The notes beneath the pieces were generated by a model. It made no database searches, had not been told where the DNA came from, and saw only the letters and a program-made list of their open reading frames with translations. A program made the position numbers and the translations under genes. A stretch of 15,292 bases of DNA from CAVXAE01 sp044225565 (GTDB lineage: Bacteria; Pseudomonadota; Gammaproteobacteria; Steroidobacterales; Steroidobacteraceae): NCBI GenBank assembly GCA_044225565.1, contig JBGAIL010000113.1, forward strand, positions 1 to 15,292, read 5' to 3'. How positions within the stretch are numbered: position 1 is the stretch's first letter; every line of letters begins with the position of its first letter. This document shows, piece by piece, positions 7,674 to 14,167 of the stretch.

Positions 7674-10499
7674 ATGTTTGCCATTGATTACAAAGACTTG
7701 GGTACGCCGGCAGCCTCCGGCGCGAGCGTCGTGGTCGAGATCGACGGCCGGTCCGTGGCGGTGCCCGAAGGCACCTCGGTGATGCGGGCCGCGGCGCTGG
7801 CGGGCGTGCAGGTGCCCAAGCTCTGTGCGACGGACACGCTCAAGGCCTTCGGCTCCTGCCGGTTGTGCCTGGTCGAGATCGAAGGCCGCAAGGGCTATCC
7901 CGCCTCCTGCACCACCACCGTCGCGCCGGGCATGAAGATCGCCACGCAGTCGCCGAAGCTGACGCAGCTGCGGCGCGGCGTCATCGATCTCTACGTCTCC
8001 GACCATCCCCTCGATTGCGATACCTGTCCGGCCGACGGCCATTGCGAGCTGCAGGACATGGCGGCGGCGGTGGGCATCACGCACACCTCGTATCCCGGCG
8101 GCGGCGCGATGCATCGGCCCATGGCGAAGGATGCGAGCAACCCGTATTTCGCTTTCGATCCCCAGCTCTGCATCGTGTGCTCGCGCTGCGTGCGCGCCTG
8201 CGACGAAGTGCAGGGCACGTTCGCCCTCACCATCCAGGGGCGCGGCTTCGATTCCAAGGTCTCCGCGAGCGAGAACCAGCCATTCATGGATTCGGAGTGC
8301 GTCTCCTGCGGCGCCTGCGTGGAGAGCTGTCCCACGGGCGCCCTGCTGGAGAAGTCCGTCATCGGCCTCGGTCAGCCCGAGCGCGCGGTGACCACCACTT
8401 GCGCGTACTGCGGTGTGGGCTGTTCCTTCAAGGCGGAAGTGAGCGGCGAAGGCGAGGACATCGAAGTGGTGCGCATGGCACCGAACCGGCAGGGCCATGC
8501 GAATCAGGGCCATGCCTGCATCAAGGGCCGCTTCGCGTACGGCTATGCGACCCATTCCGACCGCATCACCAGGCCGATGATCCGCGCGAAGATCACCGAT
8601 CCCTGGCGCGAGGTGTCGTGGGACGAAGCCTTCGCGTACGCCGCCAGTGAGCTCAAGCGCATCCAGGCCAGGTACGGCAAGTACGCGGTCGGCGGCATCA
8701 CCTCGTCGCGCTGCACGAACGAGGAGACCTTCCTCGTCCAGAAGCTGGTGCGCGCGGCGTTCGGCAACAACAACGTCGATACCTGCGCTCGCGTATGCCA
8801 CTCGCCCACGGGCTACGGCCTGAAGCACACCCTGGGTGAGTCCGCGGGCACGCAGGCGTTCACGTCCGTCGCGAAGGCGGATGTCATCATGATCATCGGC
8901 GCGAGCCCGACGGATGGGCACCCGGTGTTCGCCTCGCGCCTCAAGCAGCGGCTGCGCCAGGGCGCGAAGCTCATCGTCATCGATCCGCGCGAGACCGGCA
9001 TCGTGCGTTCGCCGCACATCGAGGCGGATTTCCATCTTCCCCTGCGGCCCGGCACCAATGTCGCGGTGGTCAACGCGCTGGCGCACGTCATCGTGACGGA
9101 AGGCCTGGTGAAGGAGGACTACGTCGCAGAGCGCTGCGAGCGCGATTCCTTCGAGAAGTGGAAAGCCTTCGTCGCGCAGGAGCGCAACTCTCCGCAAGCC
9201 GCGGAGGCCATCACCGGCGTGCCGGCGCATCTCATCCGCGGCGCGGCTCGGCTCTACGCCACCGGTGGCAACGCGGCCATCTATTACGGTCTCGGCGTCA
9301 CGGAGCACAGCCAGGGCACCACGATGGTGATGGGTATCGCCAACCTCTCCATGGCCACGGGCAATCTCGGTCGAGAAGGCGTGGGTGTGAACCCATTGCG
9401 TGGGCAGAACAACGTGCAGGGCTCGTGCGACATGGGTTCGTTCCCGCACGAGCTGCCGGGCTACCGGCACATCTCGGACCAGGTGACGCGCAAGCTCTTC
9501 AGCGATGCCTGGGGCGTCACGCTGGAAGCCGAACCGGGTCTGCGCATCCCGAACATGTTCGAGGCCGCGCTCGACGGCAGCTTCAAGGGACTGTACGTGG
9601 AGGGCGAGGACTTCGTGCAATCCGATCCCAACACCAATCACGTCACCGCCGCCATGGAAGCGATGGAATGCGTCATCGTGCAGGACCTGTTCCTGAATGA
9701 GACTGCGAAGTTCGCGCACGTCTTCCTGCCGGGCTCCTCGTTCCTGGAGAAGGACGGCACGTTCACCAATGCGGAGCGCCGCATATCCCGCGTGCGCAAA
9801 GTGATGGAGCCGCTCGGCGGCCTCGCGGACTGGGAGATCACCCAGCGCCTCGCGAACGAACTCGGGTATCCCATGCACTACGACCATCCGTCCGGGATCA
9901 TGGCGGAGATTGCGGCGCTCACTCCCACGTTCACGGGCGTCACGTACGAGAAGATCGAGCGGCTCGGCAGCATCCAGTGGCCTTGCAACGAGACGGCGCC
10001 GGAAGGCACGCCGACGATGCACATTGGCCAGTTTGTGCGCGGCAAGGGCAAGTTCTATACCACGGAGTACGTGCCGACGAGCGAGCGCACCACGCGCCGT
10101 TTCCCGCTCGTACTCACGACGGGGCGCATTCTCACGCAGTACAACGTTGGCGCCCAGACGCGCCGCACGCAGAACTCGCAATGGCATTCGGAAGACGTGC
10201 TGGAAATTCATCCGCACGACGCTGACGTGCGCGGCATCGAGAACGGCGATTGGGTCGGCATCTCGAGCCGTGTGGGCGAGACCGTGCTGCGTGCCGTGGT
10301 CACGGAGAAGATCCATCCCGGCGTGGTCTACACCACTTTCCATTTTCCCGAGACCAACGCGAACGTCGTCACCACCGACAATTCGGACTGGGCGACCAAC
10401 TGTCCCGAATACAAGGTGACGGCCGTCGAGGTGGTGAAAGTGAAGCATCGCGGCGCGTGGGAGTTGCGCGCGGCGCAAGAGCATGTCGAGCACGCCTGA
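7674..10499 (+). CDS. fdsA: NAD-dependent formate dehydrogenase, catalytic alpha subunit (Mo-bis-MGD)
   Basis: Oxidises formate to CO2 at a molybdenum bis-pyranopterin centre in the cytosol and feeds electrons to FdsB. It has 941 residues. The N-terminal NuoG-like part binds a 2Fe-2S cluster (Cys51, 62, 65, 79), a His-Cys3 4Fe-4S cluster (His111, Cys115, 118, 124), and two ferredoxin-type 4Fe-4S clusters (CIVCSRCVRAC from Cys166, CVSCGACVESC from Cys209). The catalytic part begins with CAYCGVGC (Cys243, 246, 250, with Cys282). The Mo ligand is Cys375 followed by His376 in ARVCHSPTG, where E. coli FdhF has selenocysteine. NPLRGQNNVQGSCDMG is the cofactor loop, and the C-terminal 110 residues are the dinucleotide-binding domain. 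The ATG has GAGGGTG upstream and lies 6 bases after fdsB; its end overlaps the FdhD gene by 17 bases. Confidence 0.97.
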   Translation: MFAIDYKDLGTPAASGASVVVEIDGRSVAVPEGTSVMRAAALAGVQVPKLCATDTLKAFGSCRLCLVEIEGRKGYPASCTTTVAPGMKIATQSPKLTQLRRGVIDLYVSDHPLDCDTCPADGHCELQDMAAAVGITHTSYPGGGAMHRPMAKDASNPYFAFDPQLCIVCSRCVRACDEVQGTFALTIQGRGFDSKVSASENQPFMDSECVSCGACVESCPTGALLEKSVIGLGQPERAVTTTCAYCGVGCSFKAEVSGEGEDIEVVRMAPNRQGHANQGHACIKGRFAYGYATHSDRITRPMIRAKITDPWREVSWDEAFAYAASELKRIQARYGKYAVGGITSSRCTNEETFLVQKLVRAAFGNNNVDTCARVCHSPTGYGLKHTLGESAGTQAFTSVAKADVIMIIGASPTDGHPVFASRLKQRLRQGAKLIVIDPRETGIVRSPHIEADFHLPLRPGTNVAVVNALAHVIVTEGLVKEDYVAERCERDSFEKWKAFVAQERNSPQAAEAITGVPAHLIRGAARLYATGGNAAIYYGLGVTEHSQGTTMVMGIANLSMATGNLGREGVGVNPLRGQNNVQGSCDMGSFPHELPGYRHISDQVTRKLFSDAWGVTLEAEPGLRIPNMFEAALDGSFKGLYVEGEDFVQSDPNTNHVTAAMEAMECVIVQDLFLNETAKFAHVFLPGSSFLEKDGTFTNAERRISRVRKVMEPLGGLADWEITQRLANELGYPMHYDHPSGIMAEIAALTPTFTGVTYEKIERLGSIQWPCNETAPEGTPTMHIGQFVRGKGKFYTTEYVPTSERTTRRFPLVLTTGRILTQYNVGAQTRRTQNSQWHSEDVLEIHPHDADVRGIENGDWVGISSRVGETVLRAVVTEKIHPGVVYTTFHFPETNANVVTTDNSDWATNCPEYKVTAVEVVKVKHRGAWELRAAQEHVEHA

Positions 10500-11367
10500 G
10501 GCGGCGAGCGTCGAAGTCGCCGTAGAGCGCTGGCAGGCCGGTCGCACGGAGCATGCGACGGATCGGGTGGCGGAAGAGGTTCCCGTCGCACTGGTGTATC
10601 ACGGCGTGCCGCACGTAGTGATGCTCGCTACACCGTCCGATCTCGAGGATTACGCGGTGGGATTCACGGTGAGCGAGGGGCTGGTCGCGAGCGCCGCAGA
10701 AATCCAATCGGTGGAAGTGCTGACGACGAGTGCCGCGAAACCAGCCTCGCCAGCCGCTGCGACCGCTGCCACGCCGGACGGCCACGGAGCTTCGGATTTC
10801 GCGGAAGCGGTCGAGGTGCGCATCGGCATCGCGGCGGAGCGCTTTTCCGCCCTGCTGCAGCGCAGACGCAACCTCACGGGTCGCACGGGTTGCGGGCTCT
10901 GCGGCACCGAGACGCTCGATCAGGCAATGCGGCCGTTCGCGAAGCTCGCCGATGGACTGCGAGTGCCGGTGAGCGACTTGCACGAAGCGCTTGCGAGCCT
11001 GGATGCGCAGCAGCCCGTGAACTCGCGAACGGGCAGCGTACATGCTGCTGCGTGGTGCGTGCCGGGCAAAGGAATTCAATGGGTGCGTGAAGACGTTGGC
11101 CGACACAACGCGCTTGACAAGGCCATCGGTGCGCTCGTCCGGTCCGGTGCGGACGCCGCCGCAGGCTACATGCTCGTCACCAGTCGCGCGAGCTATGAGA
11201 TGGTGCAGAAATCCGTCGCTGCAGGCATCTCCCTGCTCGCGGCGGTGTCTGCGCCCACGGCGCTCGCCATCCGCATCGCCGACGGGGCCGGTCTCACGCT
11301 GGTGGGCTTTGCGCGGCGCGATCGTCACGTCGTCTACACTCATCCGCAACGGCTGCTGCACACATGA
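10483..11367 (+). CDS. fdsC: FdhD/FdsC-type formate dehydrogenase maturation protein
   Basis: Accessory protein that binds the bis-MGD cofactor and is needed to give it its sulfido ligand and insert it into the alpha subunit; it is not part of the final enzyme. It has 294 residues. The family's cysteine motif is TGCGLCGTE (Cys137, Cys140), and the C-terminal half carries VREDVGRHNALDKAIG and TSRASYEMVQK followed by an alanine-rich cofactor-binding stretch. Residues about 82-106 are an alanine/threonine/proline-rich insert that is not conserved-looking and probably forms a surface loop. The ATG lies inside the fdsA 3' end (17-base overlap) and the stop overlaps the fdsD start as ATGA. In other species the same gene is named fdhD; the fdsC name follows its place in the operon. 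Confidence 0.93.
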   Translation: MSSTPEAASVEVAVERWQAGRTEHATDRVAEEVPVALVYHGVPHVVMLATPSDLEDYAVGFTVSEGLVASAAEIQSVEVLTTSAAKPASPAAATAATPDGHGASDFAEAVEVRIGIAAERFSALLQRRRNLTGRTGCGLCGTETLDQAMRPFAKLADGLRVPVSDLHEALASLDAQQPVNSRTGSVHAAAWCVPGKGIQWVREDVGRHNALDKAIGALVRSGADAAAGYMLVTSRASYEMVQKSVAAGISLLAAVSAPTALAIRIADGAGLTLVGFARRDRHVVYTHPQRLLHT

Positions 11368-11579
11368 ACACCGATCACCTCATCAAGATGGTCAACGAGA
11401 TCTCCGCGTTCTTCACGGGCGAATCGGGGCCCGTAGAGGCACCGAAGGATGTTGCGACGCACATGCGGAAGTTCTGGGAGAAGCGCATGCGTGAGCAGAT
11501 CGTGGCGCATTACCAGAGCGGTGGTCCGGGATTGAGCGACGTTGCGCGCGGCGCCGTGAAGCTGCTGGCCGACGGTTAG
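11364..11579 (+). CDS. fdsD: Formate dehydrogenase delta subunit
   Basis: A 71-residue protein of the FdsD family, found at the end of fdsGBAC operons and required for a stable, active enzyme in relatives. Recognisable features are the N-terminal LIKMVNEISAFF helix, the central THMRKFWEKRMREQI segment and the C-terminal GLSDVARGAVKLL helix. There are no cysteines, so it binds no iron-sulfur cluster. Its ATG overlaps the stop of the FdhD-type gene by 4 bases, so it is translated by coupling. It closes the operon; no intrinsic terminator with a T-run is seen after it. Confidence 0.92.
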   Translation: MNTDHLIKMVNEISAFFTGESGPVEAPKDVATHMRKFWEKRMREQIVAHYQSGGPGLSDVARGAVKLLADG

Positions 11580-11690
11580 CCGCTAGCTGATTTGTCCTGC
11601 GTAAGCTGCGTGCGCTTCGGCGGGTGTGGCCTGGCGTCGGGCGCTGTACGTGAAGGCGCGTGAATTTCATCGTGATCGGAACGCTATGTG

Positions 11691-11702
11691 AGCACGCGTG
11701 CT
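11691..11702. repeat. Perfect 12-base palindrome
   Basis: AGCACGCGTGCT reads the same on both strands. It lies about 90 bases upstream of the promoter-like hexamers of the coiled-coil gene and 112 bases after the fds operon end. It could be a site for a dimeric regulator, but its function is unknown and a single 12-base palindrome in a GC-rich genome can occur by chance. Confidence 0.35.
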
Positions 11703-11790
11703 ATGCCGAGCTTGCCCATCTGCATTTCCATGCAAAGACACCCGATATGCGTCTTATCCTTTGTTTCGTGCTCGAGCTAGCCTCCTTGCA

Positions 11791-11818
11791 TTGACGGTTC
11801 GGCACGGAGGCTTATCAT
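11791..11818 (+). promoter_or_regulatory. Sigma-70-like promoter candidate upstream of the coiled-coil gene
   Basis: TTGACG (11791-11796) and TATCAT (11813-11818) are separated by 16 bases and each differs from the consensus by one base. The catch is that the -10 hexamer ends only 2 bases before the ATG at 11821, so a transcript from it would be leaderless, starting near the second ATG at 11827. The same stretch holds GGAGG (11806-11810), a normal Shine-Dalgarno for 11821. Only one of the two readings can serve that start. Confidence 0.4.
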
Positions 11819-11820
11819 CC

Positions 11821-12477
11821 ATGGCCATGTCATTGGCTGCTCTCGAGATGCTGGAACAGGCGCACTTTCCGCCGGCTCAGGCGCGCGCCATCACGCGCGT
11901 GCTCGAGATCGAGGCAGCTGCCCATCGCGAAGCGCTCTCCACCAAGGCGGACCTCGCGGAACTGCGCCATGTGCTGAAGTCGGACATCGCCGAGCTGCGG
12001 CAGTGCACACAGGCTGACCTCGCAGAGCTGCGGCAGTGCACGCAAGCCGACATCGCGGAGCTGCGCCAGTCCTCGCTGAGCGACATGGCCGGGCTGGGCC
12101 AGTCTTTGCGGGGCGAGATGGCGGAGGTGCGCCAGTCTCTGCAGGGTGACATGGTCGAGCTGGGCCAGTCTTTGCGAGGCGAGATGGCGGAGGTGCGTCG
12201 GTCTCTGCAGGACGAGATGATGGAGCTGCGTCAATCCTTGCAGGGCGGGATGGCCGAACTGGGGCAGTCTTTGCGAGGCGAGATGATGGAGCTGCGTCAG
12301 TCCTTGCACGGCGAGATGGCGGGCTTTCGGCAGGTCGTGACGAGCGACATCGGCCGGCTCGAGATCAAGATCGAGGCGGCCAAGGCCGAAGGCGTGCGCT
12401 GGACGTTCCTGGCCGTCATCGGGCAGGCGACACTGCTGGCCGGTCTCATGTACTTCCTTTTGCAGAACACGCGCTAG
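11821..12477 (+). CDS. Membrane-anchored coiled-coil protein with 11-residue repeats (DUF1640-like)
   Basis: A 218-residue protein of unknown function. Residues 1-43 hold a helix-turn-helix-like segment (LEMLEQAHFPPAQARAITRVLE) followed by STKADLAELR, resembling the DUF1640/CCDC90-type coiled-coil family. Residues 44-186 are thirteen consecutive 11-residue units of the form D/E-M-A-E-L-R-Q-S-L-x-G, with hydrophobic positions 2, 5 and 9, a hendecad coiled-coil pattern. Residues about 195-213 (FLAVIGQATLLAGLMYFLL) form a C-terminal membrane anchor with a very short tail. There is no signal peptide, so the rod probably faces the cytoplasm. Two cysteines (62 and 73) sit at the same place in neighbouring repeats. 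The ATG at 11821 has GGAGG 10 bases upstream; ATG 11827 is an alternative. Expression is confidently predicted from the codon pattern; role is not. Confidence 0.8.
   Translation: MAMSLAALEMLEQAHFPPAQARAITRVLEIEAAAHREALSTKADLAELRHVLKSDIAELRQCTQADLAELRQCTQADIAELRQSSLSDMAGLGQSLRGEMAEVRQSLQGDMVELGQSLRGEMAEVRRSLQDEMMELRQSLQGGMAELGQSLRGEMMELRQSLHGEMAGFRQVVTSDIGRLEIKIEAAKAEGVRWTFLAVIGQATLLAGLMYFLLQNTR
11950..12378 (+). repeat. Tandem 33-bp coding repeat, thirteen units, with a 66-bp higher-order unit
   Basis: Thirteen in-frame 33-base units encode the hendecads of the coiled-coil protein. The first three to four units are diverged (QCTQA/HVLKS type). Units from about 12083 on are close copies. The segment beginning GGCCAGTCTTTGCG at 12097 recurs at 12163, 66 bases later, with nearly identical following sequence, showing duplication of two units at a time. 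Such arrays can gain or lose units by slippage or recombination. Confidence 0.8.
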
Positions 12478-12480
12478 CCT

Positions 12481-12501
12481 GGCCCGGCCCTCGTCCGGGC
12501 C
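12481..12501 (+). terminator. GC hairpin between convergent genes, possible terminator
   Basis: GGCCCGG (12481-12487) and CCGGGCC (12495-12501) form a 7-bp stem with a 7-base loop, 4 bases after the coiled-coil gene's stop. No T-run follows on either strand, so it is not a canonical intrinsic terminator; it may block exonucleases or slow polymerase. The remaining bases to 12592 hold nothing else I can name. Confidence 0.4.
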
Positions 12502-12592
12502 CGTGAGCCCGGAGCCCCGAGGCGTGAGCTCGAGGCCGGCGTGCTTCCAGGCCACCGCCGTCGCCGGGTTGCGCGTCCCGAGCGGGGTGCTC

Positions 12593-13159
12593 TTACGACC
12601 CCATCTTCTCCAGCAGGCCCACCAGGTCGTCCGCGTGCTCTTCCTCCATCGCGAGGATGCCTTCCAGCATGCGCTTGGTGGTGGTGTCGCGATCGCCGAT
12701 GTAGTTGATCATCTCGCGGTAGCTGTCGATGGCGATGCGCTCGGCGACCAGGTTCTCCTTGATCATGTCGATGAGGTTGTCTCCCTCGACGTACTCGGCG
12801 TGGCTGCGCGAGGCGAGGCCTTCGGGGCTGAAGTTGGGCTCGCCGTTCAGCTGCACGATGCGGGCTGCGATCTGGTCCGCGTGACCCTGCTCCTCGTTCG
12901 CGTGCTGCAGGAACTCCGCCGCGACGCCTTCAGCGGCGATGCCGCTCGCCATGAAATAGTGGCGCTTGTAGCGCAGCACGCAGATGAGCTCCGTGGCCAG
13001 CGCTTCGTTCAGCAGCTTGAGGACCGTCGGCAGGTCCGCCTGGTAGCTCGCGGTGATGGCGCCCTGCTCGATGTGCTTGCGCGCCCGCTCGCGCAGGGTC
13101 TTGATGTCGGACAGGAACGCGCCGGCCGTGCCGGGCTGGGGTTTGACGGACTTGTTCAT
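12593..13159 (-). CDS. Ferritin-like diiron protein (bacterioferritin-like, no haem methionine)
   Basis: A 188-residue four-helix protein of the bacterioferritin/ferritin-like superfamily, expected to oxidise and store iron or to take part in peroxide defence. The ferroxidase ligands are visible: Glu57 (ALATEL), Glu90 and His93 (EEQGHAD), Glu140 (LVAERIAIDSY), Glu172 and His175 (MEEEHADDL). The position after Glu90, where bacterioferritin has the haem-binding methionine, is Gln91, so haem binding as in true Bfr is unlikely. About 39 residues precede the first ligand helix beyond what E. coli Bfr has, including a basic helix (LRERARKHIEQG). The ATG at 13159 has GGGGAG 11 bases upstream. It is convergent with the coiled-coil gene and divergent from the kinase gene across 42 bases. 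Not named bfr because of the missing haem ligand. Confidence 0.88.
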   Translation of the reverse strand: MNKSVKPQPGTAGAFLSDIKTLRERARKHIEQGAITASYQADLPTVLKLLNEALATELICVLRYKRHYFMASGIAAEGVAAEFLQHANEEQGHADQIAARIVQLNGEPNFSPEGLASRSHAEYVEGDNLIDMIKENLVAERIAIDSYREMINYIGDRDTTTKRMLEGILAMEEEHADDLVGLLEKMGS

Positions 13160-13201
13160 CGTGGGCGGGCTCCCCTCGGGTGATGCAGGTATCATGGCGC
13201 G

Positions 13202-14149
13202 ATGACCCGACCAGCAAAAAACGCACCCGGCCGCGCGCTCATCTGCGGCTCGCTCGCCTTCGACACCATCATGGTGTTCCAGGACCGGTTCAAGGAGCAC
13301 ATCCTCGCGGACCGCATCCACATGCTCAACGTCTCGTTCCTGGTGCCGCAGATGCGCCGGGAGTTCGGCGGCTGCGCCGGCAACATCGCGTACAACCTCA
13401 GGCTGCTCGGCGACGTGGGCTATCCCATGGCCACCGCGGGCCGCGACTTCGGGCCCTACGCGGAATGGATGGACCGTTGCGGCGTGCCGCGCGACCACGT
13501 CCGCGTCGTCGAGTCCGAGCACACGGCCCAGGCGTTCATCACCACCGACCTCGACGACAACCAGATCACGGCGTTCCACCCTGGCGCCATGCAGCAATCC
13601 CATCTGAATGACGTGACCGCCGCGAAGGACATCGCCATCGGCATCGTGGCGCCCGACGGGCGCGACGGCATGCTGCAGCACGCCGCGCAGTTCGCGGCGG
13701 CGGGTATTCCTTTCGTGTTCGATCCTGGGCAGGGCCTGCCCATGTTCGGCGCCGAGGACCTGGACCGTTTCGTGAGCCAGGCGAGCTGGGTTGCGGTGAA
13801 CGATTATGAGTGGCAGATGGTGCAGCAGAAGACGGGTTGGTCCACGGCGGACGTGGCGGCACGGGTGAAGGCGCTCATCGTCACGCGAGGCGCCAAAGGC
13901 TCCACGATCCATGCGGAAGGCCGCGAGATCGCCATTCCCTGCGCCAGGACCGGCCAGGTGGTCGATCCCACCGGCTGCGGTGACGCTTACCGCGCGGGCC
14001 TGCTGCACGGCCTGCTGCATGGGCTGGACTGGGAAACCACCGGACGGGTGGCGTCTCTCATGGGAGCGATTAAAATCGAGACCCGCGGCACGCAGAATCA
14101 TCGGTTCACCCCGGCAGACTTCGCCGCCCGCCTGAAAGCCAGTTTCTAA
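13202..14149 (+). CDS. PfkB-family carbohydrate kinase, probable adenosine kinase
   Basis: A 315-residue ribokinase-fold kinase. The N-terminal strand ALICGSLAFDTIM leads to the lid, and FGGCAGNIAYNL (55-66) is the first family signature. The second signature is DPTGCGDAYRAG with catalytic base Asp261, and VTRGAKGS is the ATP-side loop. The form NVSFLVPQMRREFGG is typical of the proteobacterial group annotated as adenosine kinase. metK follows 18 bases downstream in the same direction. This supports a role in the methyl cycle, phosphorylating adenosine released from S-adenosylhomocysteine, but sugar kinase activity is not excluded. The ATG has no clear Shine-Dalgarno; TATCAT at 13190-13195 lies at the right distance to start a leaderless transcript at 13202, though no -35 box is evident. 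The start region faces the divergent ferritin-like gene. Confidence 0.85.
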   Translation: MTRPAKNAPGRALICGSLAFDTIMVFQDRFKEHILADRIHMLNVSFLVPQMRREFGGCAGNIAYNLRLLGDVGYPMATAGRDFGPYAEWMDRCGVPRDHVRVVESEHTAQAFITTDLDDNQITAFHPGAMQQSHLNDVTAAKDIAIGIVAPDGRDGMLQHAAQFAAAGIPFVFDPGQGLPMFGAEDLDRFVSQASWVAVNDYEWQMVQQKTGWSTADVAARVKALIVTRGAKGSTIHAEGREIAIPCARTGQVVDPTGCGDAYRAGLLHGLLHGLDWETTGRVASLMGAIKIETRGTQNHRFTPADFAARLKASF

Positions 14150-14167
14150 CCTCGAGGCCCTCAGCTT

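Larger units (their letters stand above)
11580..11820. other. Intergenic region after the fds operon
   Basis: A 241-base gap with no credible gene: an in-frame extension of the next gene reaches back to 11698 but has no family-like sequence and no better ribosome site. It is visibly less GC-rich than its surroundings towards the right end. It contains a 12-base palindrome and a promoter-like pair, listed separately. I see no hairpin followed by a T-run that would end the fds transcript, and no RNA gene. Confidence 0.6.

Noticed and set aside
8781..8807. Possible selenocysteine codon at the formate dehydrogenase active site
   Set aside because: The codon at 8796 is TGC (cysteine), not TGA, so no selenocysteine insertion is needed.
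11698..11820. Upstream extension of the coiled-coil gene
   Set aside because: Extra residues are unlike the family, while ATG 11821 has GGAGG at a usable distance.
11950..12378. CRISPR-like array
   Set aside because: The 33-base repeats are contiguous, in frame and coding, without spacers; they are protein repeats.
14150..14167. SAM riboswitch in front of metK
   Set aside because: Only 18 bases separate the kinase stop from the metK start, and no riboswitch-like fold is visible there.
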